Position numbers and translations under genes: made by a program | Notes under the pieces: generated by a model | What the model saw: only the letters and a program-made list of their open reading frames with translations | Told to the model about the DNA's origin: nothing | The model's database searches: none | DNA from: Planctomycetia bacterium | GTDB taxonomy: Bacteria > Planctomycetota > Phycisphaerae > UBA1845 > UTPLA1 | Direction of reading: 5' to 3' | Assembly: GCA_015200345.1 (NCBI GenBank) | Contig: CP054187.1 | Span: 1,472,470 to 1,536,469 of the forward strand | Length of the DNA stretch: 64,000 bases | Shown here: positions 25,203-34,058 of the stretch, one piece after another | Layout of the letters: the number at the start of each line of letters is the position of its first letter | Position numbering within the stretch: position 1 is the stretch's first letter

Positions 25203-25742
25203 ATGAGTCGATTCACGAAAGAGCTGGTCGAAGCCGATCTTCGAAAAAAGTACAAGGACTTGGACAACGCACTGGTCGTTTCCGTCCACGGGCTGACCGG
25301 CGTCGAGGTCAACACCGTCCGCGGCGCCCTGCGCAAGAAGCAGATCGAGGTGCACGTCGTCAAAAACCGCGCGATGAAGCGCGTGATCAAGGGCACACCG
25401 CTCGAGCCGCTGGGCAAGGTGCTCACCGGCCCGTGCGCCTTTGTCACCGGCGGCACCAGCCCGGTCGATACCGCCAAGCACCTGCTCGAGCTGGTGAAGG
25501 ACTATCCCAAGCTTGAACTCAAGCACGGCGTGCTCGATGGCGAGGCCGATGTTCTGACCATCGACGAGATTTCCAAGCGGCGCAGCAAGGCCGAGATTCA
25601 GGGCGAGGTCGTCATGCTGTTCTGCTCGCCGGCCCGGCGCATCGCGGGTTGCCTGAACGTCGGCGGCAAGATCGCCGGCTGCATCAAGGCGATCGTCGAC
25701 AAGCTGGAGAAGGGCGAGTCCATCGCCAGGCTGGCATCGTAA
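25203..25742 (+). CDS. rplJ: 50S ribosomal protein L10
   Basis: This 179-residue L10 begins with FTKELVEADLRKKYKDLDNALVVSVHGLTGVEVNTVRGALRKKQIEVHVVKN, the N-terminal rRNA/L11-binding domain. It ends with a helix (GCIKAIVDKLEKGESIARLAS) that anchors the L7/L12 dimers of the stalk. The spacing to rplA is 17 bp, consistent with one operon. rplL lies 174 bp downstream, a wider gap than in most bacteria. Confidence 0.93.
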   Translation: MSRFTKELVEADLRKKYKDLDNALVVSVHGLTGVEVNTVRGALRKKQIEVHVVKNRAMKRVIKGTPLEPLGKVLTGPCAFVTGGTSPVDTAKHLLELVKDYPKLELKHGVLDGEADVLTIDEISKRRSKAEIQGEVVMLFCSPARRIAGCLNVGGKIAGCIKAIVDKLEKGESIARLAS

Positions 25743-25916
25743 GCCGGCTGCCAGGAATTGAGTCAAGACACGCGTCGTTGACAGCCCCGTTGGCAGGTCG
25801 CTCGCGAGCGGCCGGGTTAAACGAAGTCATCGGGACTTCGGCTCTCAACACGGTGAAACGAATAGACGCCCCGGCCAGCTTGCCGCGGTCGTCGCAGAAA
25901 GTGAAGGATTGTGAAC

Positions 25917-26339
25917 ATGGCAGAAGCACCCGCAAAGGAATTCAGCGCAGCCGTCAAGGACCTTGGCGACAAGATCGTCAATCTGTCGGTCAAAGACGCC
26001 CAGAGCCTCGCCGACTACCTCAAGGCCGAGTACGGCATTGAGCCGGCCGGCGGCGGCGCGGTCATGATGGCGGCCGGTGGCGGCGGCGGCGGCGCGGCGG
26101 CCGAGGCCGAGGACGCTCCGACGATGTTTGACGTCGTGCTGGCCGATGGCGGCGCGAACAAGATCAACGTCATCAAGGTCGTCCGCGCGGCGACCAACCT
26201 GGGTCTGAAGGAGGCCAAGGACATCGTCGACGGCGCCCCGAAGACGATCAAGGAAGGCATGAGCAAGGAAGACGCCGAGAAGCTCAAGAAGGAACTCGAA
26301 GCGGCCGGCGCCAAGGTCGAACTGAAGGGCAAGGCGTAA
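25917..26339 (+). CDS. rplL: 50S ribosomal protein L7/L12
   Basis: This 140-residue stalk protein has the N-terminal dimerisation helices ([34 protein letters not shown]), a Gly/Ala-rich hinge ([12 protein letters not shown]) and the C-terminal factor-binding domain ([67 protein letters not shown]). It recruits and stimulates translational GTPases. ATG at 25917 has AAGGA 8 nt upstream; an in-frame GTG two codons earlier is possible. A strong terminator follows, so rpoB is not in this operon. Confidence 0.97.
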   Translation: MAEAPAKEFSAAVKDLGDKIVNLSVKDAQSLADYLKAEYGIEPAGGGAVMMAAGGGGGGAAAEAEDAPTMFDVVLADGGANKINVIKVVRAATNLGLKEAKDIVDGAPKTIKEGMSKEDAEKLKKELEAAGAKVELKGKA

Positions 26340-26370
26340 GCCCCCTCGCTCGATTATTCCGTCTGACGTG

Positions 26371-26401
26371 AAAGCCCCGGGCATTTGCCCGGGGCTTTTT
26401 T
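26371..26401 (+). terminator. Intrinsic terminator of rplA-rplJ-rplL
   Basis: AAAGCCCCGGGCA pairs perfectly with TGCCCGGGGCTTT (13 bp) and is followed by a T run. The complementary A run on the other side lets it also serve the converging addA message, whose stop codon overlaps the T run. Confidence 0.92.
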
Positions 26402-29400
26402 ATTCGTCTGCTCGGCGCGGCTCGTCCACATTGACGATCTCGCGCGCCGAAAGAAACACCAGCCAACACCGCAGGGCCGAGCCGGGAAACGTGGCTGCCA
26501 GCGCCTCGGCATAGATGGCGAGTTGTCCGCGATACAGCGCCGCCCGCTCGGCCACGTCCGCACCGCTGACCGCGTCGGTCTTGTAATCCACGATCTCCCA
26601 ACCCTCGCCAGCGTCGAAAAAACAGTCCACGATGCCGCGCACCAGCATCCGATCGCCGGCTTGCGCCGCGTCGCCCGCCGGCACCGCGCCGGCCGTCACG
26701 ATCGCCGGGTCATACCGTCGGGGGTCCACGGCCATCACGAACGGCCACTCGCGCTTCACGCGCGCGCCCGGTCGACGCATTCGCTGCCCGAGATCGGTCG
26801 TGAAGAACCACGCCACGTTGTCGAGATCAATCTGGCTCGCATCGTCGGCGCTCACGACGCCCGCGTTGATCAGCCCGAGCAATTGGTCTTGCAGGCCCGC
26901 TGCGTCGCAAGGCCGCGTCAAGTCCAGCCGCTGCAAGAACTCGTGCGTCAGCGTTCCGCGCTGCCTCGCATCCGGTTCCGGCTTCGATTGGGCGAATCGC
27001 GGCAGCGGCAGGACGCGCCCGGCGGTCGACGCCGACGTTGCAGTCGATTTCGTTGCACGCCAAGCGGCCGTCGGCTCTTGCGGGTCTTCGCGCGTATCCC
27101 AACGCCGCTTCAGCACGCTCGCCGCCGCGACCGCCGGCAGGCGCGTCATTGGCTCGAACGCGTAGGAGGTTTCGAGACGCCGTCGCACGGTCGCCACGAT
27201 CTGCTCAATCTCTTTCGCGCGTTCGCCGGCACCCGCCGCCGGCGCGGGAAGCGGCGCCAGCGTTGCAGCGGCTCCGAGCAGCGTTGACGACGCCGAATGA
27301 ATCGGTGTATCAAGTTTCCAATCCGCCATCGCATCAGTCGAATACGTGACGACATCGAACAGTTCCGGCGGTCCTCCCGTCGATCCCGGCGATGCGTCGC
27401 GATCGTTCACGACCGTCGCACGATACCGAACGCGATCATTCGGCTGCGCGCAGATCGCCGGCAGCACCCAGTCCAGCATCGTGCTAGCGCTGCGCCGCTC
27501 AATCAACGGCAGCGCACCGAACGACCCCGCGTAGCGCCGTCGCAGGTCGTCTATTGAGTCGATGTTCCCGCTCCCGACGAGGATCAGCCGCTGCTTCGCG
27601 CGCGTCATGGCCACGTACAACACGCGCAGCTCTTCCGCCAGCGCCTCCTCGGTCAACGATCGCGCGACGAGCTTGTACGCGATCGTCGGATAGGTGATGT
27701 ACTGCTCCAGATCAACCGCCTTGAGCGCCAGTCCGAGACGCCGATCCATCAGCACCGCCTCGCGCGCGTCGCCGAAGTTGATCCGCTTGCCCAGTTCGCC
27801 GACGATCACCACCGGAAACTCCAGCCCTTTGCTGCGATGGATGCTCATCACCTGCACGGCGTCCTCATCGCCGGCCGAGACGCTGCCGCGCGCGAGATCA
27901 CGATCAGATTCTTTCATTGCCGCGATGAACTCTAGGAATCGCCGCAGCCCCTGCCGCTGAAAGGCGCCGAACTGCCGCGCGAGATCGTGCAGGCATACGA
28001 GGTTCGCGCGCCGCTGCGCCCCATCGCGAAGCCCGCTGACGTAAGCCAGATAGCCCGTCTCCTCGTAAAGCCGCCATAGCAGATCGGCGGGCGTCAGTTG
28101 CCGCGCGCGGTCGCGCCACGTTTGAATGGTTTCCAGAAAATCGGCAACGCGCCTGGCGCGTTCACGATCCTCGTCGTGCTTGACGTAGCGCACCACGGAC
28201 TCGTGGAAGTCCGAATCGCGCGACGATGAACGAATCATGGCCAAGTCATCGTCACTGAACGGCTCACCCAGCAGCGGACCACGCATCACCGCCGCCAGGG
28301 GGATGTCCTGCCGCGCGTTGTCCAACAACGCGAGGAACGACAGCACATCACGAACCTCCAGCGCCTCGAACAAACCGCGGTCCGACTCGCTGCGCACCGG
28401 GATGCCACGCCGCGCGAGCGTGCGCACCAGCGCACCGGCCCGCGGTTGCAGCGAACGCAACAAGACAACGATGTCACCATACCGAACGCCCTCGGCCGCT
28501 AACGCAGCAATGCGATCCGCGATGACATACGCTTCGCGCTCGATCTGAAGCCAGTCCACGGCCTCGCCGTCCGAATCCGGTGAATCGGAATCGTGGCTAC
28601 CCGCCGCGTCGTCGCTCGATTCGCCGGCGGCTGCGTGATCCGATTCATCCCCGCGCCGCGGCGTCTCCAGCAGGTGCAATTCGACAGGAGTCACTTTTTC
28701 AGCATCCGCGCTTTCGGTCCGGCCGGGCTTCAGCCGCGCGCGATCGTCGTAATCGATCTCGCCCAGGTCCTGCGCCATGATTTTCTCGAACACGGCGTTG
28801 ACGGCTTCCAGCACTGCCGGCCGGCTGCGAAAGTTCTCAACCAGATCAATCCGCCGTCCGCGGTCATCCACGCCCGAACCGTAGGCCTCGGCGCGCCGCA
28901 GGAACAGCCGCGGCTCGGCGAGGCGAAAGCGATAGATGCTCTGTTTCACATCGCCGACGCAGAAGAGATTGCCCGGTCGCCCGGTATCGTCCTCACGGCT
29001 GATGAGCCGAATGATCTCCGCCTGCACCGGGTTGATATCCTGAAACTCATCGACGAGAACATGCTCGAAGCGATCGCGCAGCCGCCTGGCCACGCCGGCC
29101 GCATCGTTGCGAAGCAAATCCAACGTGTAACGCTCAAGGTCGGCGAAGTCGATCGCGGCGAGCTGGTGCTTGGCCGTTGCGTAGGCATCCCGCGCTCGGG
29201 CCGCGATGGCGAAAAGCGTCCGAATATGCGGCGCGATCCGCGCGAGGCCCGCTTTCGCCTGCGCTCGGCTCAAACCACCGAAATCCCGACGCAGCCGACC
29301 GGCGAAGTAACGCTCCTTGATGGCCTTCAATTCGTCACGAATCGGCTCCAGGGCGCTCACCGCATCATTCGACACTTCCTTCGCCCAGCGCTTGAAGTCC

Positions 29401-30275
29401 AGCCGACCGAATTGGAAGTTTGATATCTCACCGATGAGGCCATCCAACGCCGCCTCATTCGCTGACGGCCGCGACACACAACGCCGCCATGCGTCCATCG
29501 AGCGATCGAAAGGCTCGATCCACTCCAGCATCTTGACGATCAAGGCCTCCGCCTTCGGCCGCGCGGCCATCAACCGGGCGATCACGGCCTTCACCACCGC
29601 CGATTGCTCGGTCAGCTCCGATTGCAGCGCGGCCAGCCATTCCCGCTGCCACGCCGCGCCGTCTGCGTCGTAGCGTGCCAGAGATCCGGCACACCACGCA
29701 TCGGGATCGGGCAACGACGCGAGAAACGCATTCAATCGCTCCACCGCATCCAGCAGCCGGCGATCCCCCGCGCTGCCGTACGCGCCCAGAAACTCCAGCA
29801 CCGCCTCCCCCGCCGCGCCGTCGAGCGTCGCCAGCTCGTCCAGCGCCTGCTTGGCCGTCTCGCGCCGCAGCATGGCGGATTCATTTTCATCCAGCAGCGG
29901 CGCCTGCGGCTCCAGATCGACCTCGGCAAAGTGTCGATTCAACGTGCGCCGACAGAAGCTGTGAAGCGTGGAGATCGCCGCGGTGTCGAGCAGCGCGAGC
30001 TGCCGCGCGAGCCACGAATTCCCCGGTTCACGCGCCAGCCGCTCACGCAATGCCAAGCCGATGCGCTCGCGCATCTCCGCCGCCGCGGCGTCGGTGAACG
30101 TGACGACCAGAAACCGCTCCACGCCGCACCGCGCCGTCTCATCCGCCATCAGCCGCGCGCAACGCTCCGCCAGCACGGCGGTCTTGCCGCTGCCGGCGCC
30201 GGCCGACACGAGCACGTTCACGCCGAGGGTTTCAATGGCGGCGCACTGCGAGGGCGTCCAGCGAATCGCGCTCAT
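26400..30275 (-). CDS. addA: AddA-type UvrD-family helicase/nuclease
   Basis: This 1291-residue superfamily 1A helicase has Walker A SAGAGSGKT (about 24-32), FTDAAAAEMRERI (motif Ia), LVDEFQDINPVQ (motif II), VGDVKQSIYRFR (motif III), MSIHRSKGLEFPVVIVGELGK (motif V) and LYVAMTRAKQRLILVG (motif VI). A C-terminal PD-(D/E)XK nuclease follows, with GIVDCFFDAGEGWEIVDYKTD. It forms the AddAB helicase-nuclease that resects double-strand breaks for RecA loading. The ATG overlaps the addB stop by 4 nt, so the two are coupled. Length and order match AddA (about 1230 aa in B. subtilis). Confidence 0.92.
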   Translation of the reverse strand: MSAIRWTPSQCAAIETLGVNVLVSAGAGSGKTAVLAERCARLMADETARCGVERFLVVTFTDAAAAEMRERIGLALRERLAREPGNSWLARQLALLDTAAISTLHSFCRRTLNRHFAEVDLEPQAPLLDENESAMLRRETAKQALDELATLDGAAGEAVLEFLGAYGSAGDRRLLDAVERLNAFLASLPDPDAWCAGSLARYDADGAAWQREWLAALQSELTEQSAVVKAVIARLMAARPKAEALIVKMLEWIEPFDRSMDAWRRCVSRPSANEAALDGLIGEISNFQFGRLDFKRWAKEVSNDAVSALEPIRDELKAIKERYFAGRLRRDFGGLSRAQAKAGLARIAPHIRTLFAIAARARDAYATAKHQLAAIDFADLERYTLDLLRNDAAGVARRLRDRFEHVLVDEFQDINPVQAEIIRLISREDDTGRPGNLFCVGDVKQSIYRFRLAEPRLFLRRAEAYGSGVDDRGRRIDLVENFRSRPAVLEAVNAVFEKIMAQDLGEIDYDDRARLKPGRTESADAEKVTPVELHLLETPRRGDESDHAAAGESSDDAAGSHDSDSPDSDGEAVDWLQIEREAYVIADRIAALAAEGVRYGDIVVLLRSLQPRAGALVRTLARRGIPVRSESDRGLFEALEVRDVLSFLALLDNARQDIPLAAVMRGPLLGEPFSDDDLAMIRSSSRDSDFHESVVRYVKHDEDRERARRVADFLETIQTWRDRARQLTPADLLWRLYEETGYLAYVSGLRDGAQRRANLVCLHDLARQFGAFQRQGLRRFLEFIAAMKESDRDLARGSVSAGDEDAVQVMSIHRSKGLEFPVVIVGELGKRINFGDAREAVLMDRRLGLALKAVDLEQYITYPTIAYKLVARSLTEEALAEELRVLYVAMTRAKQRLILVGSGNIDSIDDLRRRYAGSFGALPLIERRSASTMLDWVLPAICAQPNDRVRYRATVVNDRDASPGSTGGPPELFDVVTYSTDAMADWKLDTPIHSASSTLLGAAATLAPLPAPAAGAGERAKEIEQIVATVRRRLETSYAFEPMTRLPAVAAASVLKRRWDTREDPQEPTAAWRATKSTATSASTAGRVLPLPRFAQSKPEPDARQRGTLTHEFLQRLDLTRPCDAAGLQDQLLGLINAGVVSADDASQIDLDNVAWFFTTDLGQRMRRPGARVKREWPFVMAVDPRRYDPAIVTAGAVPAGDAAQAGDRMLVRGIVDCFFDAGEGWEIVDYKTDAVSGADVAERAALYRGQLAIYAEALAATFPGSALRCWLVFLSAREIVNVDEPRRADE

Positions 30276-33200
30276 GATTCGCCCCCTTTCGTACGGCGCT
30301 TGTTGCTCGGCGCGGGTTTCGTCTCGCGCTGGACCTTTGAATCGATCGCGCCACCCAGTTTCCGCAGCACCTCCTCGCGCCGCATGGCGTCGAGCCGCCG
30401 GCTCGAGCGCGCGACCTGCTCAATCCGACAGACCGCGGCGTAGTCGCAGTGCGCACAGGGCGACTTCGTGCCCAGCCGATACGGTGACACGGCAATCTCT
30501 CCCGCGATCCACGCCTCGCACAACTCCGTCATCTTGTCGCGCACATAATCCAGCAGCGGTCCCATCACACCGCTCGAGACAACATCAGTCGAATTAACAT
30601 AACCCGGGCTGCCGTCCTTGCTGATCTGCACCGAGAAAACGTTGCTGCGGCCATTGCCCAGCTCGGAGTCCAGTTCGCCGATCCAGTCGAAATCGATGAT
30701 GCCGCGCGGCCCGAAGCCGCTGAACGGCCTCTTCTTCTCCACCGCGTCGGGCGAATCCACGCTCGTCAGCGGCGACAACAGTGGAAGATAAAACGCTCCG
30801 CCGGGGATGACGCGTGCGCCGGCGATGCGCTCGCCATGGTCCCGCAGCACGAGCAGGTACGCCGCCAGTTGCAGCGCCAACCCGTGCCACAACTCATCCA
30901 GCCCCAGCCGCTTCGCTTTGGTCGAGCGTTTGTAGTCGTAGACCACACCGACGATCCCGCGCGATGACTGCATCAGGTCGATCCGATCAATCACGCCGCG
31001 CAGCAGCACCTTCGCGCCATTCTTGAGCGTCAGCTCCAGCGCCGGCAACGGCTCGGGCCGTTTCGCCTCGCCCTCCCGAATCGACAGGCCGAACTTCTGC
31101 TCCAGCCGCGCCGGCGCGAGTTTCGTCCGCCCGATCGTTCGACGCTGGCCTTCGACGGCCGCCGGCAGCTCGCGCCGGCCGCGCCACGTCGCCAGCTTCT
31201 GCTGCGGCGCTTCCATGCGAATCTGCTCGGCATAGCGGTTGACGGCCTGTTCGCAGAGCGTCGACACGCGTTGCGTGATCTCGACGGCCCCCAGTTGTTC
31301 CAGCGCGCGCCCCTCGGTCCGCAATCCCTCGACGAACTCCTCCATCACCGTGTGATACACGCGGCCCAGGTCCAGCGCGCCGATCTCGTGCTCCACGCGC
31401 TTTTCCAGTCGAAGGCCGCGCGCCGCGAAATGCCGGAACGGGCACTCCGCCATCATCTCCAAAGAATATACATTAGTCTCATACGGCGCCCGCCACATCG
31501 CCCCGGCCGCATCCGTTCCGAGCCGCGCGGTCTCGGCCGGCCGCAACGCCGACAGCGCCCGCTTCGCATCGCCGCGCAACAACTCATCGGTCCGCGCCAG
31601 CTCGTACAACGCCCGCCACGGCTCGGCCACGGACGGCGACAACCGCTGCTCGCACAGCGCGCGAATCTGCTCCGCGACCGCGCCCGCCAATTCCCGCGAC
31701 GTCGACACATCCGCCGCGCCGAATCCCTCGATCGTCTCTTCCGCCGCCTCGGGCAGCACCGCGCGAACCTCCTCCCAAAAGGGCGAAGGCCGCAGCGATC
31801 GCCCTTTTTCATCGCTCCGGGGACAGCTCACCCACAATCGCTCGCTCGCACGCGTCAGCGCGATGTACGCCAGCGATCGCTCATCCAGCGCCCGCCGCTG
31901 GAAATTCATCGCCATCTCCAGACCGCTCGCCGCCAGCGCTGCCCGTTCGTCATCCCCCAGCACATCGTCCTCGCAGAGCCGCGCCGGGAAATCCGACTCG
32001 CTCATTCCCAGCAGGAAGACCGCCCGGACCGGCGGGTGGCGGCTGCGCTCGATCGCACTCACCAACACCTGATCGAGCGTCGACGGCGCCAGCGCCAAGG
32101 TGAACTCACTCAAGCCCGCTTCCACGCACTCGCGAAACTGCCGTGCGGTCATCTGCTCATCGCCCAGCGCGTCATGCAATTCTTCCAGCAATCGCACGAC
32201 GCTGGTCCACGCCTGCTCATGCTCCGCTGCGGCGTCGTGATCGCCGCGCGCCATCGCCGAATCCCGCCACGCCATCAATTGCGCCCCCACCTGCATTCGC
32301 TCCAGCATCGACCACAACCGCTCCAGCCAGGTCGCCGTCTTCGGGTGCGCCCCCGCCGCGCCAGGAAGCCAATCGCCAACGAGTTCCAGCACCGCCGCGC
32401 GCATCGCATTGAGCCGCGCGAGCGCGTCGGAATCCGCTCGCGACATCGTTTCTTCGTCGCTTCCGCCGCCGGCTCGCGGGGAGTACTTCCACGGCTCCCG
32501 CCAGTTCGCCACGTCAATCAATCCGTACGCGAGAACGTAATTCTCCAGCTCGTCGGACTCATCATCCGTGAAGCGCGTCAAGCCCGATTTGAGCACCCCC
32601 AGCACCGCCGGACCGAAGCCGCGCGGCGCGTGCAGCGCCAGCGTCTCGCGCAACAGGCGAATCAGCGCATGCGGATGCGTCGGCCGACGACGATCCATGA
32701 AATACGGGATGCCATGCGCCGTCAGCGCCGCCGACAACAAATCGTGGTACGGCTCCAGGTCGCGCACGATGATCGCGAGATCGCGATAGCGCAGCCCGCC
32801 GACCGGCTTTCGCACCAAATCGACCATCGCCTTCACCGCCGCGAGCACCTCCGTCCGGCGATCCGGCGTCAGCACCAGTCGCACGGCCGGATCAGCCGAC
32901 GGTGCGGACGCCGGCGTCGGTCCGTTCGCATCACGTTGCGCGACGTTCGATCGGCCGATTGAGAACAGTTCGCGCTCCAATCGAGCCAGCCATGGCGACC
33001 CTGCAAAGCGCGGGAACTCCTTCGGCGCCAAGAGCAGCGGCCGATCGACCGTCACGCCGGCCTCGGTCATCGCATGGCGCACGCCGTGCCACGTCCGTTC
33101 CATCCGCGCGAACAGGCCCAGTTCATCCGGCGCGCCGGCTCCGCTCCACGCCGCTTCGCACCCGGGGTCCAGCAGCAGCGCCAGTTCCATCTGCGACGCC

Positions 33201-33871
33201 TGCCGTGCCAGCGACACCAGCATTCGCACCTGTTGGCGCGTCAGCCCGGCGAAGCCGTCCACCCAGATCATCGCGCCGCTCAACCAGTCCGAACGCTCCA
33301 GACGCAGACGCGCCAGATCGAGCACCCCTTCGGGATCAACCCGCTCACTTCCCAGATACTCCAGGTAGTCGCGATACAGCATCGCCAGGTCATGCAAGCG
33401 TCGCGCCGACGGCACGTCGTCCGATTCCGCGCGACGGGCAGCCTCGTCCAGTTGCTCGACCGTCGCCGCTTCCTGGAGCAATTCCGTCACGCCGCGCGCC
33501 ACGGCCGCGATGAAGCCCGGCCGATCGGCCACACGATCAAACTCCCGCCATTGCCCGCGACGACGCCCCAGCAATCGTCGCAGCACCGCCTGACGCCCGC
33601 TCGGCGAGAGCACGACCGGCACCGGCCCCGTCAACTCATTGAGAATCCGATGCGCGAGACGGCGAAAGCTCAACACTTCGCACCGGCCCAGCACCGGCAC
33701 GCCAGCCATCGCCAACAGTCCGCGCTCCATCTGAAACGCCGCCTGCTCCGGCACGAGCATCACCAGGCGCGGACCGTCCGCGATGCTGTGCGTCAGATGC
33801 TCGCACAATCGACGCAGACAGGCGTGGGTCTTGCCTGACCCCGCCCGACCGGCGATAAGGCGGATCGACAT
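30272..33871 (-). CDS. addB: AddB-type nuclease subunit
   Basis: This protein of about 1199 residues begins MSIRLIAGRAGSGKT (Walker A at 7-15) like AddB. Degenerate helicase motifs follow, including GLTRQQVRMLVSLARQ and YIALTRASERLWVSCP. The C-terminal nuclease domain carries GVIDRIDLMQ and VVYDYKRS, with the likely iron-sulphur ligands Cys in MAECPFRHF and CAHCDYAAVC (CxxCx5C), as in AddB proteins. The nuclease cuts the other strand to that cut by AddA. MSIRL at 33871 is chosen by homology; ATG at 33901 or an upstream start at 34027 are possible. The gene overlaps addA. Its 5' end overlaps the promoter of the divergent WecA-like gene. Confidence 0.88.
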   Translation of the reverse strand: MSIRLIAGRAGSGKTHACLRRLCEHLTHSIADGPRLVMLVPEQAAFQMERGLLAMAGVPVLGRCEVLSFRRLAHRILNELTGPVPVVLSPSGRQAVLRRLLGRRRGQWREFDRVADRPGFIAAVARGVTELLQEAATVEQLDEAARRAESDDVPSARRLHDLAMLYRDYLEYLGSERVDPEGVLDLARLRLERSDWLSGAMIWVDGFAGLTRQQVRMLVSLARQASQMELALLLDPGCEAAWSGAGAPDELGLFARMERTWHGVRHAMTEAGVTVDRPLLLAPKEFPRFAGSPWLARLERELFSIGRSNVAQRDANGPTPASAPSADPAVRLVLTPDRRTEVLAAVKAMVDLVRKPVGGLRYRDLAIIVRDLEPYHDLLSAALTAHGIPYFMDRRRPTHPHALIRLLRETLALHAPRGFGPAVLGVLKSGLTRFTDDESDELENYVLAYGLIDVANWREPWKYSPRAGGGSDEETMSRADSDALARLNAMRAAVLELVGDWLPGAAGAHPKTATWLERLWSMLERMQVGAQLMAWRDSAMARGDHDAAAEHEQAWTSVVRLLEELHDALGDEQMTARQFRECVEAGLSEFTLALAPSTLDQVLVSAIERSRHPPVRAVFLLGMSESDFPARLCEDDVLGDDERAALAASGLEMAMNFQRRALDERSLAYIALTRASERLWVSCPRSDEKGRSLRPSPFWEEVRAVLPEAAEETIEGFGAADVSTSRELAGAVAEQIRALCEQRLSPSVAEPWRALYELARTDELLRGDAKRALSALRPAETARLGTDAAGAMWRAPYETNVYSLEMMAECPFRHFAARGLRLEKRVEHEIGALDLGRVYHTVMEEFVEGLRTEGRALEQLGAVEITQRVSTLCEQAVNRYAEQIRMEAPQQKLATWRGRRELPAAVEGQRRTIGRTKLAPARLEQKFGLSIREGEAKRPEPLPALELTLKNGAKVLLRGVIDRIDLMQSSRGIVGVVYDYKRSTKAKRLGLDELWHGLALQLAAYLLVLRDHGERIAGARVIPGGAFYLPLLSPLTSVDSPDAVEKKRPFSGFGPRGIIDFDWIGELDSELGNGRSNVFSVQISKDGSPGYVNSTDVVSSGVMGPLLDYVRDKMTELCEAWIAGEIAVSPYRLGTKSPCAHCDYAAVCRIEQVARSSRRLDAMRREEVLRKLGGAIDSKVQRETKPAPSNKRRTKGGES

Positions 33872-33961
33872 GGCCAGTGTCCAGAGAGTTTCGTTTTCCA
33901 TGCTCCAGTAGAAAGCACGCGGCGACGCTTGGCAACCATCCTTTGCACGCCGTGCCTGATT

Positions 33962-33989
33962 TTGACACCCGCTCGCAGTTTGGCAAAAT
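33962..33989 (+). promoter_or_regulatory. Promoter upstream of the WecA-like gene
   Basis: TTGACA (33962-33967) and CAAAAT (33984-33989) are separated by 16 nt. A second -10-like TACAAT lies at 34023-34028 with no matching -35. A possible upstream addB start (34027) lies beyond it; I prefer a later addB start. Confidence 0.5.
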
Positions 33990-34058
33990 CCGGCACAAGG
34001 CTGCGGCGCCGTGTTATTCGGGTACAATCCCCGCGTTGTCGCACGGAGCCATACGATC

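Noticed and set aside
34011-34058. Upstream start for the WecA-like gene at 34011
   Set aside because: The extra 16 codons overlap the TACAAT and promoter region and carry no homology; GTG 34059 has a CGGAG site.
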